A DNA stretch of 64,000 bases from Hemerocallis citrina (Eukaryota > Streptophyta > Magnoliopsida > Asparagales > Asphodelaceae), in contig CM030366.1 of NCBI GenBank assembly GCA_017893485.1, positions 201,619,173 to 201,683,172 on the forward strand, read 5' to 3'. The notes below the pieces were generated by a model that saw only the letters and a program-made list of their open reading frames with translations, made no database searches and was not told where the DNA came from. A program made the translations under genes and the position numbers. Below are positions 37,640 through 49,164 of the stretch, piece by piece (position 1 is the stretch's first letter; every line of letters begins with the position of its first letter).

Positions 37640-39015
37640 TAAAATTTATTTCGAACTGGGCACTGTTGTTGAGAAGATAGTTGTTTGTGAAGATAGTTGT
37701 TTGTTTGTGAAGATGTGTTTGTTTGTTTGTGCTTCTTACAAGCGTGGATGTGTTTCTCCTGTGAAGATAGTTGTTGAGAAGTTCAAGTTGCGATGTTTAT
37801 TTGTGTTTATTTGTGAAGTTTGGATGTAATTATTTGTGAAGTTTGGATGTGTTTATTTGTGAAGTTTGGATGTGTTTATATGAGAAGTTGAGAAAGATTG
37901 AAAGTTGTGAAGTTTGGATGTGCTTATTCAAAGAATCTGAAGCTTGTTTCAAAGAATCTGGCTGATTCAAAAAAAATACACAGCTTGAAGAGTCGGTCTT
38001 TCAAAGACCGAGCTCAATATTATTAGACTTGGTCTTTGAAAGACCGAGTCTTGAAGCTGATAGCAAAGTTTTGCAATCAGCTTCAAGACTCGGTCTTTCA
38101 AGACTCGAGTCTAGTAATGTTGAGCTTGGTCTTTGAAAGACCGACTGTTGAGTACAATCTCTTCCAGAAACCAAGCGAGTCTCTGTAAGTGATTGAACAC
38201 AACAGTCGGTCTTTCGAAGACCGAGTTCAATATTACTAGACTCGGTCTTTGAAAGACCGAGTCTTCAGTCTGTGAAATTTTTGCTGAAGACTCGGTCTTT
38301 GAAAGACCGAGTCTAATTATATTGAACTCGGTCTTCGAAAGACCGACTGTTGTGTTCAATCACTTACAGAGACTCGCTTGGTTTATGGAAGAGATTGTAC
38401 TCAACAGTCGGTCTTTCAAAGACCGAGCTCAATATTACTAGACTCGGTCTTTGAAAGACCGAGTCTTGAAGCTGATTGCAAAACTTTGCTATCAGCTCAA
38501 GACTCGGTCTTCAAAGACCGAGTCTAATAATATTGAGCTCGGTCTTTGAAAGACCGACTCTTCAAACTGTGTATTTTTTTTGAATCAGCCATATGCTGAG
38601 TCTATTCTTCTCAACAAGTTTCACAAGCTTCTTTCAAACAAGCTTCAGACTCGCCGAATAAGCACATCCAAACTTCACAACTTTCAATCTTTCTCAACTT
38701 CTCATATAAACACATCCAAACTCGCCGAATAAACACATCCAAACTTCACAAATAAACACATCCAAACTTCGCAACTTTCTTTCTCAACAACTATCCTCAC
38801 AAACACATCACGCTTGTAGGAAGCACAAACAAACAAACACATCTTCACAAACAAACAACTATCTTTCTTTCTCAACTTCATAAATAAACCCATCCAAACT
38901 TCAAAGCTATCTTTCTTTCTCAACTTCACAAAAAAACTCAACATCCAAACTTCATAAATAAACACATCCAAACTTCACAAATAAACACATCCAACTTCAC
39001 AACTTTCTTTCTCAA
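37640..39015. repeat. Giant inverted repeat between convergent MULE genes
   Basis: Two arms of roughly 650-700 bp face each other around a 15-bp spacer at 38269-38283. The inner arms carry many copies of the TIR palindrome (ACTCGGTCTTTGAAAGACCG and variants). Outer arms carry GTTTGGATGTGTTTATTTGT on the left and its complement ACAAATAAACACATCCAAAC on the right. Unique landmarks also pair: ATTGAACACAACAGTCGGTC near 38193 with GACCGACTGTTGTGTTCAAT near 38340, and GAATCAGCC with GGCTGATTC. The pairing is imperfect in the outer parts. Confidence 0.92.
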
Positions 39016-39335
39016 CAACTATCTTCACAGCCAAATAACTTTGAAACAATCTTAATCACAAAATAAAGCCACACCACACCAATATCACCACTCCAACAAT
39101 ATCACAAAACTAATTCCCAAAACTGAGCAATTTTAATAACTTCATCAACTACCAATATCACCACTCCAACAATCTCAACCACATCAACAATTTTAATAAC
39201 TTCATCTCAAACAGAAGAACATTTTAAAAATACTACATTAAAAAAACTACAAAATCAAAATAATTAAAAATATTACATCAACTACCAAGTTAAAAAATTA
39301 TTACAACAAACTAACGATACTAATAACATCACAAG

Positions 39336-41516
39336 TCAAGGGTCCGGTGTGAAGTAGTCTGGGGGTTTTCGTTGTCGTCTACGACGATGGGGAGTTGCCT
39401 GTGTCAGTGCAGACAACGGGATCTCCGGCTCTCCTTCAATCTCATCCCCAACGAGTTGTTCTTCATCATCCCTTTCAATATCAGGCTCTGCTTCTTGTTC
39501 GTGTTCCGAATCACTTCGAGGTTGAGGTGGCGGCCTATGAACAGTTCTCTTTCGTCGTTGACCAGTACGACCGCTGGTTCGATGTGTGGGGGTCCTAAGT
39601 ATTGCATCTAATGTTGCGCCCTCCCCCACAAGATCAGCTTGTGCACGGCAACACGATAACATCTCCCGTACAGTAACCTTCGTCTGATCAGCGATGTTGC
39701 TATTTAGCATAGAAGCACATTTCTTGGCAAGGGACCAAGTCTGGGTCAACTGAGAAACATGAAAGGTTGAATTAGATGCACATAAATATATAAAAACATA
39801 TTGATATATAAATTTTGAAAATTTAAAACGAAACATTAAAACTTACAAAGCCACGAATAGCGGATCCCTTTGGTTGGTACATCGGCAACCTCATGGAATG
39901 CTCATCTACTGGTTCGGTCCCTGGTCGACGTATCGGTACAACGACTCCAGCAGGAGCCTGCAACGGTGGGGAAATGAACCGTCTAGTGACTCTCTCGTAC
40001 CAAGACAAGTACACACCATGCAACGAGAGGTCAAAAGGTGGAGTGTCAACGATGATTTCTTCGAAACGGTTAATGTTCCATCTCTGAACGTAATCGAAGA
40101 AGCAAGTGGCCCAGTTGTGTCCCGGTGTACGGCCCATTCCAGTAATGTTATGCATCTCGGCATTGAATGGCACGGTAACTGGAATCCCCTGGTGCAGACC
40201 AAACTGCCGTAAGACCCTATCGGGGTAGTAAAACTCAACCACCCCAAAGTTGATTAGAGGTGCTTTCGTGAGCCACAAATTATGCCTGAACGTACAGATA
40301 GGTGGCAGTCGAATCAGTCGCTCCTCTGTGTAAGGGGTCCACACCATACAGTCAGCGGCCAACCTGTCCAGCTCGTCGCGGTAGTATGTCAAGCATCTGT
40401 TGGGGTTGGCTGTCCATGTCAGTTTTCCTGTCCAATACACACCGATCGGAGGTAGCATGTCAATATCTTCAGGAAGAACTCTCCAATGTTGGGATTGGAT
40501 CCGTACTACGGGCCGACCTACGTGAATCCGTTCCCAACTCCATATCTGCAGTAAAATTAGAGGTCCATTCATCTGGTTCGAACCTATACTGCACAGACAC
40601 AGACTCCGATACAGTGCCGATAGTATTGCACTGCCCCAACTGTAACGGCTGATCCTACCTATATCGGCGATTAAGGGCAAGAACATCAGTGCTACGGTAT
40701 TCCCGGTCGAGTTTGGAAACAAGACCGTGCCGAATAGCGTTAGAATATACGCCCTACAGTAGCACTCCACCTCCGCTGCAGTTGAAGCATCATTCAATCT
40801 ATCTTTAAACGTATCCTTCAACCACTTTAGGCGGATAAATTTCCCATTTATCGCAGCCAGCTTCCACTTCAACCCCTAAGTACTCCTCCACTATATACAC
40901 GGGATCGAAGTCCATCGATCCTGTCACTGCCTCTCCATCGATTGGAAGCCCGGTTAATATAGCAACGTCTTGTAAAGTCACCGTCATCTCTCCGACTGGC
41001 AGGTGAAATGAGTGTGTCTCGGGCCTCCATCTTTCAAGCAGTGCTTCGAGAAGTGGACGATCGCACTTGATGGATGTCATCATGGCAATACCGTAGAACC
41101 CACAATCTCTAAGCATCTCGTGTATGCGTGGGTGCACAGGTAGCGGATGACCAGTCCTAAAACGGCACTCCGTAGCTTCGCCGTTCCAAACATACTGCGA
41201 TCGATGCATCGGCTGGAGAGTGAGAAGTGAAGGGTCGAGTGGTCCGGGGCCTACAGGAGGGATGTATGACGACGAAGGGACTGAAGAGGAAGTGCCCGCC
41301 TCATTTGGATTGAATTCAACCTACATAACAATAACATTTACATCAGTAGACCGAAATATAATACAATTCTATTAGAATCAACATTTAATTACTTACATTA
41401 GTAGCATCGGTAGAAGCACGACCACGACCACGACCACGACCACGTTCACGTCCACCGCGATTACGTGGAGGTCTACTACTTTCTCCTACCTCCATGTTAC
41501 CCCTTGTGCGTGCCAT
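39336..41516 (-). pseudogene. Plant mobile domain (MAIN-like) protein carried by MULE, one frameshift
   Basis: Plant mobile domain proteins occur as domesticated host genes (MAIN/MAIL) and as transposon cargo; their biochemical role is not settled. Inferred structure: exon 1 41516-41397 (start MARTRGNMEVGESS, then an RG-rich basic tail), intron with GTAAGT...TATGTAG, exon 2 41320-39847, intron 39846-39750, exon 3 39749-39336. All phases are 0. Domain signatures are RWRPETHSFHLPVGEMTVTL, QDVAILTGLPIDGEAVTG and, after the shift, AINGKFIRLKWLKDTF. Reading changes frame near 40848-40856, at a GCTGGCTG where one extra G would explain it. The C-terminal exon is Arg- and acid-rich. It converges on the transposase gene. 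Confidence 0.85.
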
Positions 41517-42634
41517 TTACAATAGACTACAAATCCTACAAGTTCAACAAAAATGTTATTAACAACACAAAAGCTAGATATAAAAACAAATTCTATATAA
41601 CAAAGCCGTTGATTCTCTAATTTTAGCAAAAAACTAGAGTATAACAAATTCAACAAATTCTATACATAACCTAGATTCTATAAAATTCTAACAAAATAGA
41701 TTCAACACATACTATATGGAATTCTATACAAAATTGATTCAACAACAAAATTCTATTCAACAAGGTTTCAAGAACTCTTTCAACTCTTTCAACAAAATTC
41801 TATACAAAATTGAACTCTTTCAACTCAATATTTCTTTCAACTCTTTCAACAGAATTCTATTCATTCCAACTTCAACTCTTTCAACTCTTTCTTATTGAAA
41901 ATCAATAACTCAACAAAATTTGGGTATTAATACTAAAATTAACTCAACTCTTTCTTTTTGAACATCAATAACTCAACAACAGAATTCTATTCAACAATGA
42001 TTCAAGAACTCTTTCAACTCTATCAACAAAATTCTATACAAAATTGAACTCTTTCAACAATATTTCTTTCAACTCTTTCAACAAAATTCTATTCATTCCA
42101 ACTTCATCTCTTTCAACTCTTTCTTTTTCAACATCAATAACTCCACAAAATTGGAGTTATTAATACTAAAAATAACTCAACTCTTTCTTTTTGAACATCA
42201 ATAACTCAACTCTTTCATTTGGAACATCAATGCTAAGCAAAATTAACAGTAAAAATAACATCAATAAACTAATCTACTTTGTCAACAATAAGTCAAATTC
42301 AACTAATGAACTTCACAATAGCATCAACACTAACACAAATTTTGCTTACGAAAAGCTTAAGAAATGTACCTAACAAGTAGGAGAATGCAAAGACGAGACG
42401 AAATTGGCGAGAAGAGCAAGATCCTACAACCGAAATCTTCCAATTATGGGTATTCGGGGTTTAGGGTTTAAAGAAAGAATTTTGGGGAATAGGATTTGGT
42501 AAAATCGAAAATGAATTAGAGAGTAATTGGTTTTGGGAAGTTCAACATTCGATTAAGGGAGTAATCGAACGGAAAAGTAACGAGTGCGACGGATTCGTTG
42601 AGGGAAAGAGCGAAAAGAAAAAAACAATCAAAAG
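41517..42634. other. AT-rich 5' region of the plant mobile domain gene
   Basis: Low-complexity sequence with many interspersed copies of CAACTCTTTCAACTCTTTCA and ACAAAATTCTATTCAACA at 41690-42210. No coding signal. It separates the gene start at 41516 from the right TIR and presumably holds its promoter. Confidence 0.65.
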
Positions 42635-42914
42635 TGAAGAAGAAGAAGAAGAAAGGGGATCTGCGGTTATAAAAACGCAGAGTCAAGACTCGGTCTCTCA
42701 AAAACGCAGAGTCAAAGACCGAGTCTAGTGCAAATAGACTCGGTCTTTGATGCTCTTTGATTTTTCAAAGCGCAAGACTCGGTCTTTCAAAGACCGAGTC
42801 TATTTGCACTAGACTCGGTCTTTGAGAGACCGAGTGGGGCGCTTTGGGAATTAAAAAAAAAGTAGGGCGGTTTGGAAAAAACTTTGTAAAAATGGGTCGT
42901 TTTAGGAAAAAATT
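42635..42914 (-). repeat. MULE right terminal inverted repeat
   Basis: Complement of 34316-34597 with scattered differences. The outer part, with GAGTGGGGCGCTTTGGGAA, then GTAGGGCGGTTTGGAAAA, is the best conserved. Confidence 0.9.
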
Positions 42915-43640
42915 TAATCACAGATCCCAAAAATTTAATCACAGATCCCAAAAATTCTACGTAGCTGTTGCAGTTTGAAACGAGCAACAATTTGATCACA
43001 GATCCCAAAAATTTAATATGTAAAATGTCATTAAATATGTCTATAAATAAATAAAAGTAACCACACATCTTTTACTAAACAATCCCTAAAATGAACTGAC
43101 ATTTGTATAGAATTTTCCACCAATAACGTTAGAGCTACAACCAAAAGTTTATCTCTGAATGCCAGAACATAAGCTATTATTGTTCCATCCAAAACAAAAA
43201 ATGAAAGCTCAAACTACATCCAGGTCGTAATAAACATTTCCACAATGTCCAATAACATTTAATGCAAGAGCGATTTGAACAATGGATATATCTGCAATTT
43301 AAGAGATGTAAGTATCCCAGACAAAGTATGATAACTAAGAAACAAGGCATGCCCTTAAATGAAGTATGAAGAGAGTCAACAGACCAATCTTGTGTGCTGC
43401 TGTAGTAAAACTGATTTTCTCGGAGCTATAAAACTCAGTTCGTAACTTGTGCCGAATGCTACCAAAGGTGAGGGAGAGACTAAAGTGAGATCTCTTTGTA
43501 TCCTTATATTTTTTGAGTAATAAGAATTATTGGTTATATCTGCATATCGTTTTGTTCTTATGTTTGTGATATCTTGCGTTTGCGGTGGTCGAAAATTGTT
43601 ATTGGTGCATCTAGATCTTATGAGCGTTCTTGGGCACTAC
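42915..43640. other. MULE flank and probable copia-X LTR
   Basis: Directly after the TIR, ATTTAATCACAGATCCCAAA occurs twice in tandem and a third related copy lies near 42990. From about 43380 the sequence leads into a copia primer site at 43644, so part of it should be the copia-X 5' LTR. I cannot place the LTR start because no second copy is in the window. Confidence 0.5.
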
Positions 43641-44530
43641 AAGTGGTATAAGAGCTTAGGGTTTCGTGATAGCCGATAGCAAATCGAAAGTCGAGAGATT
43701 TGATGCAAGTGATTTCGCGATGTGGAAGATTTAGATGGTGGTTTATCTTCGTTACAAATATCTAGATAGTCCGTTGTTTGATAAGAAGCCGGAAGATGCA
43801 AACAATGATGTGAAGATCTTTGCAGCATGGAATCGTTTGGATCAGAAGACGCTTGGTCAGATTCAGTTAGCATTAAGTAGTAAAGCGTTACTGTATATCT
43901 CAAAGGCAAAGACCACGAAAGAAGCTATAGAGATTCTCATGGATATGTATGAGAAACCGTCAGCATCGAATCAAATTCTTCACTTGAAGAAATTTGTTAA
44001 CATGAAGTTGGGAGAAAGGAGTTCAGTAGCGAAACATGTGAACAATTATTGTATGGTATACAACCATATCGAAGTTACAAAATTGAAGTTTTCTGAAAAA
44101 TTATATGTTTTGTTACTTCTATTTACTCTACGCGACACATCTATTTACTCTACGCGACACTTATGGCACGGTGGAATAAACTATTAAAGAGACTATGACA
44201 AATGTAATGACTCTGTAGGATTTTGTGAGCATCATCATGAATGAAGGGGTGAGAAGGAAGAGAAACAGAGAGTTTTTATCATCTTCTAGCTATCTCGCAC
44301 TTTCAGTTGAGAGGCGTGGGAGATCGAAGGAAAGTAGAAAAAGAAAGGATCAGAGAAGTGAGTCTGATAGTGGGTCTGAAATAAGGGTGGCAATTGGTCC
44401 AAACCCAACTCGGGCCCGCCTAGATCCGACCTGATAATTAGCAGGCTTGGACTAATAATTCTCAATTCGGATCGGGCTTGAGCTCAATTTTTAGGCCCGA
44501 GGAAAATTCCGGCAGGGCTTGTGCCCAAGT

Positions 44531-47500
44531 TGTAACACCCCAGAAAAATAATAAAATATATTTTTGCATTTTTGCACGTGCAATGCACGTGAGAATGTTA
44601 TACGTATGTTTCTATAATAAAAAAACTAAGAGATAATACACATTTTCCTTCTCATTTTAAATCACTACACTTTGTATTATATTTTTTATATATATACTCT
44701 TGGGCTTAAAAAATATTTTTTGACTCACAAGGAAAATCATTTATTTTTATAGCCATTCAAATTTTAATTTCAAAAAAAATATATTAAAAAAATTGGAGTG
44801 GTGTGCACAACCACGTGCACACGTGCATTGTGCACACGAGAAGAGTTGGCAATTGGTGAACATTCGGGGCTTCTTTTGAGTTTTGACTTAGTCTGGTGTA
44901 TTCGGAGAAGTGGAGAGAGAGAATAGGGGGTAGTGGGATTATAACTAATCAAGCACTTATAAAACAACCCCAAAGCGTTAATCCTTCTGCTAATCAAAAT
45001 CAATTAATAGCAAACAGTGAGAAGGGAAGAGTCAGAGCTCGGGCTGCTTTGCTGTTGGAATTTCGGTGGGGCTTTTGGTGATTTCTTTTGGAGTTTGTGA
45101 AGGGGATTATTGCTAGTATACTCTACTTTAAAGTGGGTGTTTCCAAATGCTTCTAATTTGTTTGAATTATAGCATGTTTAGATAATTTGTAATGCAATGG
45201 TAGACGAAATTTTACTTAGTTTATGCTCTAATTCTTGATATGATGCTTGTGGCAGAGAATTCTACAATTTCAAATAACTATTGAATGAAATGCATAATTA
45301 ACTTTAAATTCATAATGTGTGTGAGATTAGAAAATTCAATTGCATATTATTGAATGAATGTCATGAACACTTTAAGATTTTTTTTCTTTGTATAGATAGA
45401 GTTTTGTGAAGGAAATTAATTGATACTGAATTGGGGGAAAATTCCCTATCTTGTTAATTGATATTGAAAGAAATCCATAATGTGATGTGGGATAGTATTT
45501 TAATATGATGTTTGAGACATTCTTAACTTGTTAGAGATTTTAGATTTTGTAGAAATGCTTGACGCATGAATAATCTGCAAATTTTTATGGTTAGACTTTC
45601 TGATTTGTTTAGAATGAGTAGATTGAATCGATGTGAGAAATTGTAAACATTGAATATTTTAAAAATGGTGAATTAGACGTGAATTAAATACACAAGGATT
45701 ATAACCCTATATTAGTTGTGGATCTGAGCTTGGCTCAGTGGGTAGGCGTTCGGTCCCCTAGTTGGGGGCGCCGGTTCGAGCCCTGTTGTGCCCCTGTTGT
45801 TTGCTGTGTAAAAAGAAATTTTTTGGAAAGTCAGTGGAGAGACTGAGTAGAAATTTAGTGATTATATCCCCTAAGTGTCGTGATCTGAGCGCTAGCTCAG
45901 TGGGACGGCGCTGTGACGCCAATTAGGGGCTGCTGGTTCGAGCCTGAGGGCTGACGTTTGGGGAGAACTTCTTTTTTAGTTGTGTTATTTCTTTTCTTTT
46001 TTTTGGGGGGAGGGGGGGGGGGTTGAACTTTCACAAAAAAATATATTTTATGAAGAAATACTAGGACATTTTTTTATAGTAATTTTACATTGTTAAAGAA
46101 AAAAATATATATACGTGGCTATTTAAAGGACATGGTCGTGTTTAGTGTAGTTGGAATTCAAATATTAAGTAAACGTAATTGAAAACATTAAAATTTATTT
46201 TTTTGAAATTTATAGGCAAAGTGTTGATTTGGGAAAGTGAGAATTTTATGTGTTGATCTTAAAGGAGTTTTGATAATAAAAATGACGATGTAAATTAAAG
46301 AAAAATATTTTGATTGAGTATAGATTATTTGCTTGAAAGTGATTAATTTTTGAAAGAAAAGAGTTTCGAGAAAAAATTGAAAGTGAGTGGTTCATTTCGT
46401 TAATTAAAAGTGGTTAATGAGAATTTTTATTTGGAAATTATGGTTGAATAAAATTATGAAAAGTTGAATACTTCGGGAATGAAGAAAATTGTTAAATTTT
46501 TTTAAATGTGGAAATATTTATTTGAGGTTGAATATGGTGATCTCGAATGAGAGAGTTGTTGGAATCTAGAGGCTAGGCGAGACCCTAGTGACCGGCAGTA
46601 TTTATTAATGAGATTTGAGGAGTAACCAGTTGGGGGGACTTTCTTTGAGAAGTAGCCAGTGTGGGCTGACTTGCTCTTGCATTGGTTTAAGTCCGGTAGG
46701 GCAAGCTAGCTGTAGGTTGTGATGATTTTAACTAAACTTAAGGACGAGGCACTAGTTGGTGACATGATGAAATAAGTGCAAACGTGAGTTATGGACTCCA
46801 GGATGATCTTTGGAGAGAGATAGTCCCCAGTATTCCGGGACGATGGACGTAAAGGCCACAGAATTATCCACGGAGCGGGAATGATCTCCAGAATTTCGGG
46901 ATGAGAGTGACGCTCATGGAATATTTGTGTAATGAGGGTTCCAAGATGACATGCGGAGTGAGACAATCCCCAGTATTCCGGGACGATGGACGTAAGGGTC
47001 ATAGGATGATCTACGGAAAGGGATTGGTCTCCAGTATTCCAAGGGCAAGAGCCATTACTTGCAAAGTGTCTAAATCTTGTAGTATTCATAGTAATAGGTT
47101 GCATGGCGAGGGATTCAACCCTATAATGTGGAGTGCGTAGGTGCTTGCCCTCGGACCTATGTAGAATGGGATGCATAGAATCCGAACAAGTATGCATTAG
47201 TGTCATCATAGCGTAGACACCTGCATTAGGCATTAAGTCATTACATACACTGACATGTTTAGGAGAGTCACTTTTCACACTTTGTTTTATATTCAAGTTT
47301 GTGGTTGCTAAGTATTTTGAATCGTTATATTACGGCATAGCGAGGATCCTGTTTTATAATATTACGTCGGTTGTAAGCAACTGACGTGCCCACAGTTCTC
47401 AGTGCATGGTGGGATTGGCAAAAGAAAACAAAGATTGATTTGGTGCTAAAGATTACTTGCATATTTTGGTTGTTGTCTTTCAAGTTGTATTTTCATGTTA

Positions 47501-47639
47501 TAATTATTTATTTTCCGCTGCGTAATGTAAATAACAGTGTTGTATGAAAAGTTTTAATTTCCTTGTAAAATTGTACGAATTTGAAGTAAAAGATCCTGTT
47601 GTGCGACGAATTACTGTGTTTTGGAATTCAGGCGTTACA
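44531..47639 (+). mobile_element. TGTAAC...GTTACA LTR-like element, copy A (complete, 3.1 kb)
   Basis: It starts TGTAACACCC and ends GGCGTTACA, flanked by a perfect 5-bp duplication CAAGT (44526-44530 and 47640-47644). There is no coding region, primer site or internal LTR pair, so a solo LTR is the best fit. The TGTAACACCC start and the long size recall LTRs of plant chromoviruses such as Tekay, which is inference. Copies B and C are related, in inverted orientation. The element sits inside the hAT-like element. Confidence 0.78.
45719..45965 (+). repeat. Two tandem tRNA-like (SINE head-like) units
   Basis: Two units about 162 bp apart each have an A-box-like TGGCTCAGTGG (45731-45741) or TAGCTCAGTGG (45893-45903), and a B-box-like GGTTCGAGCC at 45773 and 45935. 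The A-to-B spacing is 42 bp in both, as in tRNA genes. Both are preceded by GATTATA..CCC and GATCTGAG. I cannot fold either into a normal cloverleaf, so they look like SINE heads or duplicated tRNA-derived sequence, not tRNA genes. Copy B has no counterpart. Confidence 0.6.
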
Positions 47640-48285
47640 CAAGTGCTTAGGCCCGATGGGCCCGAATCAAATTTTTATATGTACATGTGTAAATTTTTGA
47701 ATCAATCATGTATATTTATGTGACTTTTTTAAAGAGAATATTCATATAAGTAAGTTGAAATGAGTGTTAAAGTTTATAGATAGAGAAATTATACCTTGTA
47801 TATATATAAAATTAAATGAAAATGGATAAATTAGATGTTAATTACTCTAAATTTTATAATATTCCTATTATTGTTATTTTATTTTATCATATATTATTCT
47901 TGATATAGTTTTATTTTATAGGAAAGGTATATATTAGAACATGCACAAGTAGTTCGGGCCTAGCCCCGAACCTATTATCGGGCATAATTCGGGCTCAGGC
48001 TCGGGTCTAACTTATTAAGCCCAAAGAAAAATCGGCTCGGGTTCAGGCCTATGTTTTCAACTTCGGACTCGAGCCCGGGCCTATATGGGTCCAGCCCTAG
48101 TCTGAAGACAGCGACGATCGTGGTGGACCTAAGTGTTAGTATTGCCAAAAGCGGGGTCATATAATGCATAGTTGTAAGGACCTTATGAAGAAGAAGAAAG
48201 AGGAATCAAAGCAAGCCAATGTAATAACCAAGAAAACAAAGCGGGATGACTGCTTATGTTTATCAACTAGGGTGGAATTGTACAC

Positions 48286-48967
48286 GCGAGATTGGTGTAT
48301 TGATTCATGTGCTTATTTTCATTGACTTCGATGAGGGAGGTGTTGGAGGACTACATAGAGATTCTTTCGAAAATTTGAACGTTGGTAATGGTCAGCGGTA
48401 TCGTGTGATTGGAACTGGAACTGTTCGCGTGAAAGTAGAGGATAGAAAATAGATTGTCGTGCGGGAGACGAAGCATGTCCCAAACTTGAGAGAAAATCTT
48501 ATCTCGACGGGAAGGCTAGACAAAAAGGGTTTGTCGACTATATTTGGTAGTGGAGAGTGGTGTTTAATTACCAGTTCAGAAGTGTTAGCAAGAGGAAAGA
48601 GTGAGGGTTCGTTGTATTTGCTACGAGATGATGTGTGTCATTTTATTGTAGGCGACTCACAGCTGAAATGGAGATGTAGGTTGTGCGGGGTACAACCGAG
48701 ATCTAAGAGTTATGAGGCGGATGCAGAGGCTACACATTTAGTGGGAGTTGATGGTCATGGTGAGGAGAATCCTAGAAGAGAGCAAGGCATTGTTTTCGTG
48801 AGGGTTCTTTGTGATATGGTGGAAACTTCAAATCGCTCTTGTGATGTTTTAAGCACTGATATTGATATGCAGAGTAATGTCGATGAGTATGGCCGAGTTG
48901 GTCATCGAGAGGCGGTGAGTGGTGTTTTATTGTCTGCAGATATTTTGGAGGTCTCGTCCACGGAGAA
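48286..48967 (+). pseudogene. Copia-X protease and pre-integrase fragment
   Basis: DWCIDSCAYFH near 48290 corresponds to the DSGA/C protease signature of copia, with Gly replaced by Cys. After a frame change come a NLNVGNGQRYRVIGTGTVRV stretch, a TAG near 48450, then the KHVPNLRENLISTGRLDKKG and GSLYLL blocks that normally join protease to the integrase. The following part to 48967 is open but I cannot align it to integrase. It is cut off by the TGTAAC element at 48968. Confidence 0.75.
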
Positions 48968-49164
48968 TGTAACGCCCCGAATTTCAAATAAGGATAAATT
49001 CGAGATTTCACAGGATCTTTACTTCACTTCGTACAATTTTACAAGGAATTTAAAACTTTTCATTCACAATACATCAGAGTTCAATTACAACTTGGTTTTA
49101 CACAGCGGAAGAATGAAATTTACAATAAAACATTTACAACATCTTTAAAATAAAACAGCATCAG

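Larger units (their letters stand above)
34316..42914 (+). mobile_element. Mutator-like DNA transposon (MULE) with two genes
   Basis: Long terminal inverted repeats of about 280 bp lie at 34316-34597 and about 42635-42914. Both start AATTTTTTCC, then CAAAGTTTTTTTCCAAACCG and the AAGCGCCCCACTCGGTCTCT segment. Between them are a plus-strand MURA-type transposase (34941-37609) and a minus-strand plant mobile domain gene (39336-41516), convergent, with a giant inverted repeat in the middle. Long TIRs and a MULE-domain transposase place it in the Mutator superfamily. I could not find a clean 9-bp target duplication. Exact ends are therefore uncertain by a few bases. Confidence 0.9.
44382..48099. 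mobile_element. hAT-like non-autonomous element
   Basis: The ends are TAAGGGTGGCAATTGG on the left and, inverted, TAGGGCTGGACCC on the right. They are flanked by an 8-bp duplication with one mismatch: GTCTGAAA (44374-44381) and GTCTGAAG (48100-48107). Both end regions are rich in GGGCC/GGCCC and CGGGC words. Eight-bp duplication and TAGGG..GG termini fit hAT-type miniature elements. Without the nested copy A it would be about 610 bp. No transposase is encoded. Confidence 0.75.
43675..48225 (+). pseudogene. Copia-X gag, interrupted by hAT-like insertion
   Basis: The N-terminal part reads SKVERFDASDFAMWKI, a stop at 43729-43731, then an open frame 43735-44187 with AAWNRLDQKTLGQIQLALSS, LHLKKFVNMKLGERSSVAKH and a following NNYCMVYNHIE segment. 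After a frame change, EKRGRSKES...SESDSGSE leads to the insertion at 44382. On the far side (48100 on), the frame resumes with DSDDRGGPKC, a TAG, then YCQKRGHIMHSCK, i.e. a CX2CX4HX4C zinc knuckle whose reading frame is restored if the insertion and one 8-bp duplication are removed. It is thus an old gag, already carrying point stops. Confidence 0.85.
43641..48967 (+). mobile_element. Copia-X: copia retrotransposon split by nested insertions
   Basis: A primer site TGGTATAAGAGC at 43644 is followed by gag (to 44381). A hAT-like insertion interrupts it (44382-48099). The rest of gag, the protease and the GAG-pre-integrase segment continue from 48100 to 48967, where copy C cuts the element. Integrase, RT and the 3' LTR are not visible in the window. 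Confidence 0.82.

Noticed and set aside
34307..42923. Nine-base target duplication of the MULE
   Set aside because: The bases just outside the TIRs (TCAATACGG and TAATCACAG) match in only about five of nine positions, so I do not claim a duplication.
45719..45965. Functional tRNA genes
   Set aside because: A and B boxes are present but acceptor and anticodon stems could not be paired, and the two units sit in a duplicated element sequence.
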